From Carideicomes alvinocaridis (GTDB lineage: Bacteria > Pseudomonadota > Alphaproteobacteria > Rhodobacterales > Rhodobacteraceae): 54,276 bases of DNA. Position numbers and translations under genes: made by a program. The notes under the pieces were generated by a model that was not told the DNA's origin, made no database searches, and saw only the letters and a list, made by a program, of their open reading frames with translations. Of the stretch, positions 1 through 7,334 are shown piece after piece. Where the stretch lies: assembly GCA_005473895.2 (NCBI GenBank), contig SRJI02000029.1, positions 1 to 54,276 of the forward strand. The letters run 5' to 3'. Position 1 is the stretch's first letter; each line of letters starts with the position of its first letter.

Positions 1-2
1 AC

Positions 3-296
3 GAACATCACCTGCCAAACTGGCGCGACGATGCCGAGTTCTCGGACATGATCCAGACACTCATCGCGGCAATGCCCCTCGAGAAGAAATCCAATCTGAA
101 GGTCAAGGCACTCAAGCAGATACTTGCGCTGACCGGTGGGGTGACCTCGCGCATCTTCGCCCTGATCAAGGATCTTTCCATCGACGCCATTGTCAAAGGT
201 GATGAATGCATTACTGACGACGCGATCGCAAAATGGACGCCGGTTTGGTCGCGCCATGCGAACGCCTATCGGCGACTCGAGAAGTCCGGGGTGTGA
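3..296 (+). CDS. tniB: TniB-like transposition ATPase, C-terminal part
   Basis: The gene enters from the left edge, so only the last 97 residues are visible. They read as the C-terminal helical part of a TniB/TnsC-like AAA+ protein, the ATP-dependent activator that works with the TniA transposase in Tn5053/Tn402-type elements. No Walker motif is present because that half lies outside the window. The stop codon overlaps the likely GTG start of the following tniQ-like gene (GTGA), as expected for tniB-tniQ. The family assignment rests mainly on this neighbour and on the TniB-like C-terminal pattern (ALKQILALTGG, SIDAIVKG), so it is moderately sure. Confidence 0.7.
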   Translation, partial: EHHLPNWRDDAEFSDMIQTLIAAMPLEKKSNLKVKALKQILALTGGVTSRIFALIKDLSIDAIVKGDECITDDAIAKWTPVWSRHANAYRRLEKSGV

Positions 297-1084
297 AGCC
301 GCGCCCGCTGCCGAAAACTGTCGCGCCGCTGCCAGACGAGTTGTTGTCAGGTTGGTTATCTCGGCTGGCGGCGGCCAACTACTGCGATGACGCGGAACTG
401 CTGGCTCATATCAAAATCGATACCGCGCATGGCACCGCCTTGGACTTCAGCGTCGACGCGGCTATGGCGGAGAAGATTGCCAACGCAGCACGACTCGACC
501 CAGATGTTGTGCGATCTTTGACCTTTCCAGCTATGACGCCACGAGAAGCCTCGCTAACGGCTCAGATGCCGTTTCAGCATTGCCTGCAATGCTCCAGAGA
601 GGGTCTTTCGCTCAGGCATTGGAGGCGGGCCTGGGCATTTGACTGCCAAGTTTGCGGGACGAGACTTGTGCAGACCCTTGGCAAACCCCGTGAGGAACAA
701 ATATCTGAAAAACTGATTTGTCGAGCGCGCCGCGGGGCAGGTATACTTGAGTGCGCCGCGCGATCACATGGCCCCAAGCAACTTCGGCGCGCAATGCGCG
801 CGGTCACCTTTGCCATGTCACTCAAAACCTTCCGCGGGGATCCGTCGTTCGCTGTCCAGAACCCCAGATCGGAAGTTAGGCTGTTCTGCCTCGCCGCAAT
901 CGCCGCCGCTCGATCTCATCCCTTGGCTAAGGCAGCCATCGTCAGCAAAAGCATTGACGACTATGCAAGGGTTGCTCTCTTGCGCGCCTTCGAGAAGGAG
1001 CCACGATTGCTTGCCGCGGTTGATCACATCGCGCAAAGGCGCGCGAAAAGCGCCGGCCCCATGACAGCATCATCTCACAATTAA
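293..1084 (+). CDS. tniQ: TniQ-family transposition protein (short form)
   Basis: TniQ proteins help target-site selection or assembly in Tn5053/Tn7-type transposition. The start is taken as GTG at 293, which overlaps the tniB stop; an ATG at 233 would force a long overlap. The first 30 residues (PLPDELLSGWLSRLAAAN) are the classic TniQ opening. Two Cys pairs follow (HCLQC and DCQVC), matching the zinc-binding TniQ domain. At 263 residues it is clearly shorter than the roughly 400-residue Tn5053 protein, so it is a short family member or has lost its C-terminus. No resolvase or cargo follows; the next recognisable DNA is an istA fragment. Confidence 0.8.
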   Translation: MKPRPLPKTVAPLPDELLSGWLSRLAAANYCDDAELLAHIKIDTAHGTALDFSVDAAMAEKIANAARLDPDVVRSLTFPAMTPREASLTAQMPFQHCLQCSREGLSLRHWRRAWAFDCQVCGTRLVQTLGKPREEQISEKLICRARRGAGILECAARSHGPKQLRRAMRAVTFAMSLKTFRGDPSFAVQNPRSEVRLFCLAAIAAARSHPLAKAAIVSKSIDDYARVALLRAFEKEPRLLAAVDHIAQRRAKSAGPMTASSHN

Positions 1085-1131
1085 GGGCAAAAATTGCCGC
1101 CAAACGCGTCCCGTCTCAGATTAAAGGGCAA
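1081..1131. repeat. Short direct repeat after tniQ
   Basis: TTAAGGGCAA at 1081 and TTAAAGGGCAA at 1121 are near-identical copies 40 nt apart, just beyond the tniQ stop. Repeated short sites near the last transposition gene are typical of TniABQ transposon ends, where the transposase binds. No defined terminal TG...CA boundary could be fixed here, so this is a weak call. Confidence 0.3.
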
Positions 1132-1193
1132 CGCGACACCATGTGACCCTTCCCCCAGCGGCATGCGCAACGGGGGACATTGGAGTGATACAC

Positions 1194-1241
1194 ATGGGAC
1201 TTTTGAACATCATCCGACGTATGGCTTTGCGTGAGAAGTTG
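1194..1241 (+). pseudogene. istA: Start of an IS21-family istA transposase, truncated
   Basis: After a GGAG ribosome site the reading frame gives MGLLNIIRRMALREKL, which is the well-known beginning of IS21-family IstA proteins, normally followed by a helix-turn-helix (S-I-R-E-I...). Here the frame leaves IstA after 16 codons and runs into the antisense of the neighbouring metallo-hydrolase gene. The insertion sequence has therefore lost nearly all of istA and all of istB, probably by a deletion whose other end lies inside the hydrolase gene. The IS21 left end may lie near 1142 (TGTGACCC), but this is a guess. Confidence 0.7.
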
Positions 1242-1242
1242 T

Positions 1243-1812
1243 GCCACCAGGGAAATCGGCGCGTGCCGTGCCGCTGTCGGGATACATCAGCGTGTCATGC
1301 ACAAAGGCCGCATCGCCCGCGACATAGGTGATCGAGCCGAGGGTATGGCCCGGGGAGAGCATCACGCCGAATTCCAGATCTCCGATTGCAAAGGTCTCGC
1401 CCTCCGCAAGCAGACGGTCGAAGTCCCGCGCCGGATCAAATGCGTCCGGCAGGTTGTACAGATCGCGCCAGATGGCCGCGATGTCAGTGACTTTTTGACC
1501 GACCGCCGTCGGCGCGCCGGTCTCCTCCTTCAACCACGCGGCGGCGGTCATGTGGTCGGCATGCGGGTGGGTGTCGAGGATCATTGCCACCTCCAGCCCT
1601 TCGCGCTTTAAAAGATCCAGAACGGCCTGTGCGTTGTCTGTCGATGTAGCCGCAGCCTTCGGATCAAAGTCCAGAACCACGTCGATCAGCGCGGCCTGCC
1701 TGGTCGCGGGGCAGGCGGCGACATACTGAATGGAACCCGTTTCCTCTTCATAATGCCCCCAGACATCCGGAGAGGTGGGGCCGTTGGACGGGCTGTGGCG
1801 TGTGATCGTCAT
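1243..1812 (-). pseudogene. Truncated MBL-fold persulfide dioxygenase / Blh-like hydrolase
   Basis: About 190 residues of a metallo-beta-lactamase-fold protein of the ETHE1/Blh group, which oxidises glutathione persulfide to sulfite in sulfide detoxification. Visible are the metal motif THPHADH and the following GHTLGS and HDTL...DSGTARADFPGG segments that are diagnostic for this group. Family members continue for some 50-100 residues after DFPGG (the last metal ligands), but here the sequence breaks at about 1243 into an IS21 istA fragment. Activity is therefore unlikely. The start codon lies 42 nt downstream of the ArsR-type regulator gene, the usual bigR-blh operon order. Confidence 0.85.
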
Positions 1813-1854
1813 AATGCCTCGCTTTGGTTCGGGTGTCAGATGGGGGCGCGTCGG

Positions 1855-2178
1855 TCAGTCATTGGGTTCCGGGGCGTCCGCGTCGTCGGTGCAAAAAATC
1901 TCGTAGAGGGTGGTCAGCAGACGCTTTGCGTTCTCGCCCGCAAGCCCGTAGTGGATCGTCTGCCCATCCCGCCGCCCTTGCACTAAGCCGTCGCGGCGCA
2001 AAAGCCCGAGGTGCTGGGGTATCACGCTTTCGCGTACCCCAAGGGTCTTTACCAGCGCGCCGACCGACTGTTCGCCTTCGACAAGCGTACACAGGATCAT
2101 CAGGCGGTTCCGGCTGGCCAACGCCTTGAGCAGTATCTCGGCCTTGTCCGCGCATTCTTGCATCTGCTTTATGTTCAT
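1855..2178 (-). CDS. ArsR-family sulfide/persulfide-responsive repressor (SqrR/BigR-like)
   Basis: A 107-residue winged-helix ArsR protein. The start is ATG 2178 (MNIKQMQEC), since upstream residues in this frame do not look like protein. The winged helix spans roughly residues 15-85 (LASRNRLMILCTLVEGEQSV, then VIPQHLGLLRRDGLV). Cysteines sit in the LMILC helix and in the C-terminal helix (YEIFC), the positions used by SqrR and BigR to form a di- or tetrasulfide when persulfides appear. It lacks the CxCxxC metal motif of arsenite sensors. It heads an operon with the broken persulfide dioxygenase gene, and perfect inverted repeats lie directly upstream. Regulation of sulfide oxidation genes is inferred from family and context. 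Confidence 0.85.
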   Translation of the reverse strand: MNIKQMQECADKAEILLKALASRNRLMILCTLVEGEQSVGALVKTLGVRESVIPQHLGLLRRDGLVQGRRDGQTIHYGLAGENAKRLLTTLYEIFCTDDADAPEPND

Positions 2179-2182
2179 ACAT

Positions 2183-2213
2183 TCGCATTTGCGATGGTCT
2201 GAATTTAATTCAG
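2183..2213. promoter_or_regulatory. Candidate operator(s) of the ArsR-type repressor
   Basis: Two inverted repeats lie in the gap between the divergent arsR-like gene and the ECF sigma gene: TCGCA-TT-TGCGA at 2183-2194 and CTGAATT-T-AATTCAG at 2199-2213. The second is a perfect 15-base palindrome of the size and AT-rich character of ArsR-family operators. Its place between both divergent starts would let the repressor control itself and the sigma operon. Function is inferred. Confidence 0.55.
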
Positions 2214-2282
2214 GCCCTGACCTGAGATTTCCAGCGCGCCTTGTTTGCTTTGACTCTACCTGCAAACGCGGTACGGTTCGTC

Positions 2283-2786
2283 ATGGCGCAGCTGACTTCC
2301 ATTGAAATCCTATTGCCTGAACTTCGGGCCTATGCGATTGCCATCTGCCATTCCCGCGACGAGGCTGAAGACCTCGTTCAGGATGCGGTCGAGCGGGGGT
2401 TGCGGTCGGACCGAAGGCCGGCTTTGCTGGATGATCTGCGGCCCTGGATGTTCCGTGTCATTCGCAACCTGCATTACGATGAGCTGAGAAAAAGGCGCGT
2501 GCGTCGGGAATATTTCGCGGCCGAAAAACGTCTATCCACTGAAACAGGTCCATCGGACACCGCGCGGGACGTATTGATCCGGCTGGCCTTTGAAAAACTG
2601 CCGCCCGAGACCCGCGAGGTTCTGTGTCTTGTTGATATCATGGGGTTGAAGTACGCCGAGGCGGCGAAAGTGATGGATGTGCCGAACGGAACGGTGATGA
2701 GCCGGATCAGCCGTGCCCGCAAGGCGCTGTTGGAAATCGTCAATGGGGCCGAAACGTCAAAGCAGGAAGCGACGCGGAAGACATGA
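2283..2786 (+). CDS. ECF-type RNA polymerase sigma factor (first copy)
   Basis: A 167-residue extracytoplasmic-function sigma factor. Start ATG 2283 puts the protein directly at the sigma region. Region 2 holds AEDLVQDAVERGL and RPWMFRVIRNLHYDELRKRR; region 4 holds LPPETREVLCLVDIMGLKYAEAA and GTVMSRISRARKAL. It overlaps the next gene by ATGA, so the two are translationally coupled, the common layout of an ECF factor with its anti-sigma factor. It is a paralogue of the sigma factor at 8096-8596. The GGAA-N15-CGT motif found elsewhere in the island was not seen upstream, so it may instead answer to the divergent ArsR-type regulator. Confidence 0.93.
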   Translation: MAQLTSIEILLPELRAYAIAICHSRDEAEDLVQDAVERGLRSDRRPALLDDLRPWMFRVIRNLHYDELRKRRVRREYFAAEKRLSTETGPSDTARDVLIRLAFEKLPPETREVLCLVDIMGLKYAEAAKVMDVPNGTVMSRISRARKALLEIVNGAETSKQEATRKT

Positions 2787-3523
2787 ATGAACTGAACGAC
2801 AAGGACTGGGAACAAGTCAACGCCTACCACGATGGTGAGTTGTGCGCAGCAGACTTGTGCGCATTCGAGGGTCGGCTTGCGTCCGAGCCCGCGCTTGCTG
2901 CAGCGCTTGAGGACGTGCGGAACGTCTCTGACAGCTTGGCGGCCTTGCGACCAGGCCTGGTGCAATCGGCCTCTGCGCTGGAAACCAGTGCCGCAAACAG
3001 TAACTGGCACCCACGGCGCTGGCTTGCGGTCGGTGCCGTCGCTGCGGCAATTGCCTTGGCTGTGGTTTTCGGCCCAAATTTTGTTACCACCCCGACAGCT
3101 TTCGACATTCACGCCGAACTGACGGCTGAGGCATTTGACGTCGATTCCGCCGAGCTGCGGTCCGCCGCAGCAGGCGGCGCGGTGGGGATACCCGACCTTT
3201 CCGTCGCACACCTGACGGCTGTTTTCTTCCGCACATCGGACAACGGCGAAATTGTCCACTACGCGGGTCAGAATGGATGCAGATTGACCTATCTTCGAGG
3301 CGCGTTCGTTTCCCCAGAGGGCAATGACACGCCAGGTCAGCAGATGGCAACCTGGCTGTCCGGGGATCAACTTCGCCATATGATTGTCGCGACAGGGATG
3401 GACCGCACGCGGTTCGATGCCATCGCCAGTTATCTCAAGCTTGAAACCAGCGAGCGTGCCTCCGAAAGCTTCATGGCGTCGCTTTCGGAGGCGATCCGGA
3501 CGGCGCGGTCCTGCGTCGGCTAG
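2783..3523 (+). CDS. Membrane anti-sigma factor
   Basis: A 246-residue protein with a cytosolic N-terminal region (DKDWEQVNAYHDGELCAADLCAFEGRLASEP) of the anti-sigma type, one transmembrane helix at about residues 73-95 (WLAVGAVAAAIALAVVFG) and a periplasmic sensor part of 140 residues. It would hold the upstream ECF factor inactive until the periplasmic part senses a signal. It lacks the HxxxCxxC zinc signature of classical ZAS anti-sigma factors, though two Cys lie in the helix region (LCAADLC). It ends only 1 nt from the convergent cytochrome gene. The family call is strong from context; the signal is unknown. Confidence 0.85.
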   Translation: MNELNDKDWEQVNAYHDGELCAADLCAFEGRLASEPALAAALEDVRNVSDSLAALRPGLVQSASALETSAANSNWHPRRWLAVGAVAAAIALAVVFGPNFVTTPTAFDIHAELTAEAFDVDSAELRSAAAGGAVGIPDLSVAHLTAVFFRTSDNGEIVHYAGQNGCRLTYLRGAFVSPEGNDTPGQQMATWLSGDQLRHMIVATGMDRTRFDAIASYLKLETSERASESFMASLSEAIRTARSCVG

Positions 3524-3524
3524 G

Positions 3525-4268
3525 TCAGTTGGTTTTTGCGGTGTCCGTCAAGCTGTCGAGGTACGCGATCACATCGGCCTGATCCTGCGCCTTGCGAAGT
3601 CCGGCAAAGCTCATTTTCGTGCCGGGAACGGCCTTGCGGGGGTTGGCCAGAAACGCGGCAAGCCGGTCAGGTGTCCAGTCGCCCCCGTATTCGATGAGCG
3701 CGTCTGAATAGCGAAAACCGTCAGCCGCTGCCACGGGTGCACCGACGATGCCGTATAGGTTGGGACCGACGCGATTGGCCCCACCTTCGTCCACCGTATG
3801 GCACGCCTTGCACTTTCTGAATGCCTTTTCGCCCGCTGCCGGGTCGCCTTGGGCCAGGATCTCGTTGCCGGGCTTTTCTGACTCTTCGGCACTGGCAGCT
3901 TCGACTGGCTCGCCCACAGTTTCGCTTTCGGTCGCGGTGCCCGACCCGCCCGTGACCTGGGCCACGTATTTCGAAACCGTTTCGATTTCTTCCTTGGTCA
4001 GGGTTTCCGAAAAGGCTGGCATGATGCCAATGCCGCTGGTCACGGCGGCACGAACCTGTTCGACGGTCGGTTTGAATTCATCGAGGTTGGGGCCAATCTC
4101 CGCCTCTGATCCCACATCTTTCAAGGCGTGACACAGGGCGCAGGCGGGTTGCGCGGTTTCGGTAAAGATCGTGCGGCCCGCCTCAAGATCGGCATCGGCA
4201 CCTGCGGTGCCCGCGATCAGTGCAAAAAGGATTGCGCCGCCAAAGCGCGGCGTCGATCGATTGGTCAT
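3525..4268 (-). CDS. Periplasmic diheme cytochrome c, likely partner of the sulfite dehydrogenase
   Basis: A 247-residue secreted protein with two haem c sites: CALCH at residues 43-47 and CKACH at 153-157. The second domain is cytochrome c550-like ([19 protein letters not shown] with a likely axial Met). Start ATG 4268 follows a CGGAGAC ribosome site and opens a signal peptide ([12 protein letters not shown]). An acidic linker rich in Glu and Ala joins the domains. It follows the sulfite dehydrogenase gene by 58 nt, so it very likely takes electrons from it, like SorB or SoxD. Starkeya-type SorB has one haem, so this two-haem form is closer in layout to SoxD. Confidence 0.88.
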   Translation of the reverse strand: MTNRSTPRFGGAILFALIAGTAGADADLEAGRTIFTETAQPACALCHALKDVGSEAEIGPNLDEFKPTVEQVRAAVTSGIGIMPAFSETLTKEEIETVSKYVAQVTGGSGTATESETVGEPVEAASAEESEKPGNEILAQGDPAAGEKAFRKCKACHTVDEGGANRVGPNLYGIVGAPVAAADGFRYSDALIEYGGDWTPDRLAAFLANPRKAVPGTKMSFAGLRKAQDQADVIAYLDSLTDTAKTN

Positions 4269-4326
4269 AGATATGTCTCCGAGTTGGGGTCGAACCGGCG
4301 ACATCGGGTGCCGCCGGTTATTGGGG

Positions 4327-5511
4327 TCAGCTGACGGTCACGTCGACGGCATGGGCGCGCCAGCCGTTGTTGCCATAACCGCGTTCATTGGGCGGAAAGG
4401 TCTCGGGCTGGCTATCGCCCGCCTCGTTGGTGGCGCGGCTTGCTAGCATATGTGTGCCTTCGGTCAGTTCTGTGATCATCACGAAGGGACGCCAGGCGTA
4501 TGGGCCAAGGTCCGGGCCCAGAAACTGCGCCTCTGCCCAGTTTTGCCCGCCGTCGGTCGATACCTCGATCTTGTCCAGACCGCTGACACCGCCCATGGCG
4601 ACGCCGTGAATCTGCACCTTACCCGTCGCCGCATCCACCAGCGGCCCGGTGATCCAGGACTTCACGCTCATCTCGTACATCGAGGGCTGCGACGGATCGC
4701 CCTTCACCCCCACGGGGCGCACGCGATAGCCGGTCTGCTGGATCTTGGCGGGAGACTCATCGACCGTCATTGCCAGCCGCTTGAGGTATTTGACGTTGTT
4801 CACGCCGTAGTAGCCGGGAATGACCAGCCGCAAGGGGCCGCCATGGGCCAGCGGCAAAGGCTCACCGTTCATCTCCCACGCCAGGATCGCCTGATCCATC
4901 GCGGCCTTCGGCACCGAACGTTCGACTTGGATCGTCTCGGGCGGCAGACCGTCAGGAATGTCCTCGCCGCCCGTACCGGTCAGGAACACAGCGTCCGCAT
5001 CCGCGCCGCCCATCGCGTCGATCACGGCGCGCACCGGCACGCCGGTCCACACCACGTTGCCCGCAGCACCAACCGACCACTGCGAGCCGCTGGTTTCATG
5101 ATCGAAAAAGGCGCGTCCGTTCCCCGAGCATTGCAGCACACAGACCACTGTTTCGACGCCGAGCGTCTTCATCGCGCCCACGGTCATCTTGCCGGGGTTC
5201 GCGACCCCGTCGATCTCGACCTCCCAAGCATCGCGGTCTGCGACGATCTCGTCAGGCGGGGCAGGCAGGTTGTTGCGGATGTAAAGCTCGGTACTAGGGG
5301 TGATAAGCTCCGAACCCTGTGCTGCGCGCTTTGTCTCAAGCGTCTGCTTGGAATGGACAATCATGTCCTCGGCGTCTTTCCATGCGACGTAATCGGGCAG
5401 CGGCTCCCCGTCTGATTGCGCCATCGCCGGTGCCCCGACGGCAGCTGCCACCACCGTGCCCGCTGATCCGATCAGGAAATGCCGACGCTGTACGTTTTCT
5501 ATGATTTTCAT
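4327..5511 (-). CDS. sorA: SorA-type sulfite:cytochrome c dehydrogenase, molybdopterin subunit
   Basis: A 394-residue periplasmic molybdenum enzyme that oxidises sulfite to sulfate. The N-terminus has a Tat-like signal (RRHFLIGS, then a hydrophobic stretch ending MAQ). The Mo-binding Cys is in QCSGNGR at about residue 128. The segment [13 protein letters not shown] and the later [17 protein letters not shown] are typical of the SorA group. The C-terminal domain is the Mo-oxidoreductase dimerisation fold ([13 protein letters not shown]). A GGAGGA ribosome site precedes ATG 5511, and an ECF-type promoter lies 64 nt upstream of the start. It forms an operon with the diheme cytochrome. SoxC is the alternative name; the motifs favour SorA. 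Confidence 0.92.
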   Translation of the reverse strand: MKIIENVQRRHFLIGSAGTVVAAAVGAPAMAQSDGEPLPDYVAWKDAEDMIVHSKQTLETKRAAQGSELITPSTELYIRNNLPAPPDEIVADRDAWEVEIDGVANPGKMTVGAMKTLGVETVVCVLQCSGNGRAFFDHETSGSQWSVGAAGNVVWTGVPVRAVIDAMGGADADAVFLTGTGGEDIPDGLPPETIQVERSVPKAAMDQAILAWEMNGEPLPLAHGGPLRLVIPGYYGVNNVKYLKRLAMTVDESPAKIQQTGYRVRPVGVKGDPSQPSMYEMSVKSWITGPLVDAATGKVQIHGVAMGGVSGLDKIEVSTDGGQNWAEAQFLGPDLGPYAWRPFVMITELTEGTHMLASRATNEAGDSQPETFPPNERGYGNNGWRAHAVDVTVS

Positions 5512-5574
5512 GTCTTTCCTCCCGTGGTTTGAAGCCTTTGCGCTCCACGGTATGCAGCGGCTTCACGCTAGGAT

Positions 5575-5600
5575 AACGCATTGGGGAGGCATTTTATTCC
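5575..5600 (-). promoter_or_regulatory. ECF-type promoter of the sorA-cytochrome operon
   Basis: On the minus strand GGAATAA (5600-5594) is followed after 15 nt by CGTT (5578-5575). The same element with CGTC occurs upstream of the second sigma operon, the second sorA and dedA. The distance to the start codon is 64 nt. It is a predicted promoter, one base away from the best copies in the -10 part. Confidence 0.65.
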
Positions 5601-5745
5601 AGCGGATCGAAAAAAATGTGCAAAGCCCCAGGTAAGCGTATGCAAAAGAGCCGGGGCCTCGCGCCAAAGGACAGTGCCAGCAGGTGCTGCCGCCTTGCTT
5701 GCCAGATAACTTTCTCTGGCACTTGGCATCGCGCAGTTGCCATGT

Positions 5746-6289
5746 TCAGTCCGTTGGATTTCGGGGCCGCCCGGCACCTGGACGTTGCGCCAGCAGATCA
5801 GTGCCATAACCGGCATGATTGTCGGATGGATAGTTGTAAGAGCCGTAGCGCAGCAAAAGGACAGCAACGGCCAAAGGCCCGATGGCCCCTGACAAGACCA
5901 GAGTGTTGATTCAATCAAGGGGGCGGGGTGGGATGGTGGGACGGATCAAGATTGATCGATGCAATCAGGTGCCGCGTCAGTGCGGTCAGCGCCACGTAGA
6001 TAAGAAACCGCACGGGCAGGCGGTTGGTCCGGAAATAGATGCCCACCATGGCGCCGATTTCCAGATATATGAACAGCAGCAGCAAGTCCTCAACGCTGGC
6101 GCCGCCCTGTTCCACCACGTGAAAGAACGCCACTGCGGCCGCCCAGACGGTCGCCGCCCCGATGGCAAAGAGCCCAAGAAAATGGAACCCCTGGGTCAGG
6201 AACATGCCGCAAATCTTGAACCAGCGTTCAGCCTTTTGGGGAAGACCAAAGTCACTTTCAGCATCATCGGGTGATAAGGGTCTTGTCAT
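5746..6289 (-). pseudogene. Broken psiE-like membrane protein gene
   Basis: Residues 1-125 from ATG 6289 read as a PsiE-family (phosphate-starvation-inducible) membrane protein with helices GFHFLGLFAIGAATVWAAAVAF and DLLLLFIYLEIGAMVGIYF and the end YVALTALTRHLI. The frame then stops in a C-rich stretch near 5915. The expected last helix is found in another frame, about 5875-5746: LVLSGAI, LAVAVLLLRYGSYNYPSD, ending at 5746. An in-frame stop also lies just before that part, so one base change cannot repair it. The gene is therefore judged a pseudogene. A sequencing error is less likely because two lesions are needed. Confidence 0.7.
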
Positions 6290-6315
6290 CAAACATCTCG
6301 CGTTCCGAAAATTTT

Positions 6316-6342
6316 CAGGCCCCGCCGGATCAGCGGGGCCTG
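6316..6342 (-). terminator. Rho-independent terminator after the acfC-like gene
   Basis: CAGGCCCCGC and GCGGGGCCTG form a perfect 10-bp stem with a 7-nt loop. In minus orientation the stem is followed by AAAATTTTC. It lies about 65 nt after the stop of the minus-strand binding-protein gene and before the broken psiE gene. Confidence 0.75.
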
Positions 6343-6406
6343 AAGAAGGAACGTCCGGTCACAATGTTTTACTCCGACCGTCGCGCAAGTTGTCGGATCA
6401 ACTGCA

Positions 6407-7222
6407 CTATCGCTGCCAGCCTTCCGTCGCCATCAGCTTCTGCGCCTCTTCGGTGATCAGGAAATCCAGAAATTCCTGCGCTTCCGGATCCGCCTTGGGT
6501 GACAGCACGACATTGATATCGCGGTAGATCACCCGGTCCTCGGCCAGTTCGACCATGTCCAGGTCATCCTTCGTGATCGGCCAGTTGGGCCATGTAATCC
6601 AGGCATCGGCATCCTGTTCGCCGAACTGCTTGTAGCTGGCACCCGAGCCAAGCGCGTAAGAAACGATGTTCTTGCGGAATTTCGCGATGTCATCGAGCTT
6701 GCCCAGCCGTCCGGCAACATCTTCCCATGTGCCGGTGCCCGAGGTGTTGTAGACGCCGGCACCTTCGGTCACGACGATCTTCATGCCGTCGGCCAGCAGA
6801 TCATCAAAACCCATTATGCTTTTGGGGTTGCCGTCCTTCACCGCGATCACGGCAGGACGCAGGTAGATCGGATCGACCTTTGCCGGGTCGAAGGCGGTGT
6901 AGGTCAGCAGAAAGGCCGTCATTGACTGCTCTGACGTACCCCAGAGAATATCCGCATCGGCTTGTGCATCAGCAGTCCATTTTGATTCCGGCCCGGCGAT
7001 CACCTCGACTTTGGTGCCGGTCTGCTCTTCAAAAACGGCTGCGACCTTGCGGAATGCCGTGTGCGGCCCGCCCGCGCCGTAAAGCTTCACGACCCCGTCT
7101 TGCGGTGCGTGTTCAATGGATGGGTCGTTGAACGGGGTATCACCGCGGCGGTCAGCGGCGGTATCGGCGAAGGCCGGGGCAGCGGCAAGGATTGTGGTGG
7201 CGAGAAACGTGGTGAGTCGCAT
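6407..7222 (-). CDS. AcfC-like periplasmic substrate-binding protein
   Basis: A 271-residue secreted protein (signal peptide ending about residue 19, APAFA-D). The fold is the periplasmic binding type II of the sulfate/molybdate group: LYGAGGPHTAFRKVAAVFEEQTG, then ESKWTADAQADADILWGTSEQSM and the C-terminal FLDFLITEEAQKLM. It most resembles the AcfC group of orphan binding proteins. No permease or ATPase gene is near, so it would have to serve a transporter elsewhere or act as a sensor. Its place among two molybdenum sulfite dehydrogenases suggests an oxyanion such as molybdate, sulfate or sulfite as ligand; this is inference. It has a good ribosome site (AGGAG) and its own ECF-type promoter. 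Confidence 0.85.
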   Translation of the reverse strand: MRLTTFLATTILAAAPAFADTAADRRGDTPFNDPSIEHAPQDGVVKLYGAGGPHTAFRKVAAVFEEQTGTKVEVIAGPESKWTADAQADADILWGTSEQSMTAFLLTYTAFDPAKVDPIYLRPAVIAVKDGNPKSIMGFDDLLADGMKIVVTEGAGVYNTSGTGTWEDVAGRLGKLDDIAKFRKNIVSYALGSGASYKQFGEQDADAWITWPNWPITKDDLDMVELAEDRVIYRDINVVLSPKADPEAQEFLDFLITEEAQKLMATEGWQR

Positions 7223-7249
7223 GGTATCTCCTGTCAGGTCGTGTACCGA

Positions 7250-7268
7250 CCACCCCCGGTCGGGGTGG
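7250..7268 (-). other. Hairpin at the 5' end of the acfC-like message
   Basis: CCACCCC (7250-7256) pairs with GGGGTGG (7262-7268) around a 5-nt loop. It lies between the predicted -10 element and the start codon, so it would sit at the very 5' end of the transcript. It may stabilise the message or end read-through from the upstream sigma operon; no U-tract follows. Confidence 0.45.
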
Positions 7269-7281
7269 CCTTCACGTTACT

Positions 7282-7307
7282 GACGGGCCGAGATGCAGAA
7301 CCCTTCC
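7282..7307 (-). promoter_or_regulatory. ECF-type promoter of the acfC-like gene
   Basis: Minus strand GGAAGGG (7307-7301), 15 nt, CGTC (7285-7282), 60 nt from the start codon. It shares the GGAA core and the perfect CGTC with the other island promoters, but its -35 tail (GGG) differs from GGAATAA, so it may be weaker. Confidence 0.6.
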
Positions 7308-7334
7308 CAAATTTCTGATCACGCCTGCGTGAGG

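Noticed and set aside
3-1084. CRISPR-associated or Tn7-type transposon because of TniQ
   Set aside because: No cas genes, guide arrays or tnsA/tnsD-like genes are present, and tniB-tniQ alone fits Tn5053/Tn402-type elements.
5568-5918. 116-residue minus-strand frame as its own gene
   Set aside because: Its protein looks random. The DNA makes sense only as the out-of-frame end of the broken psiE-like gene.
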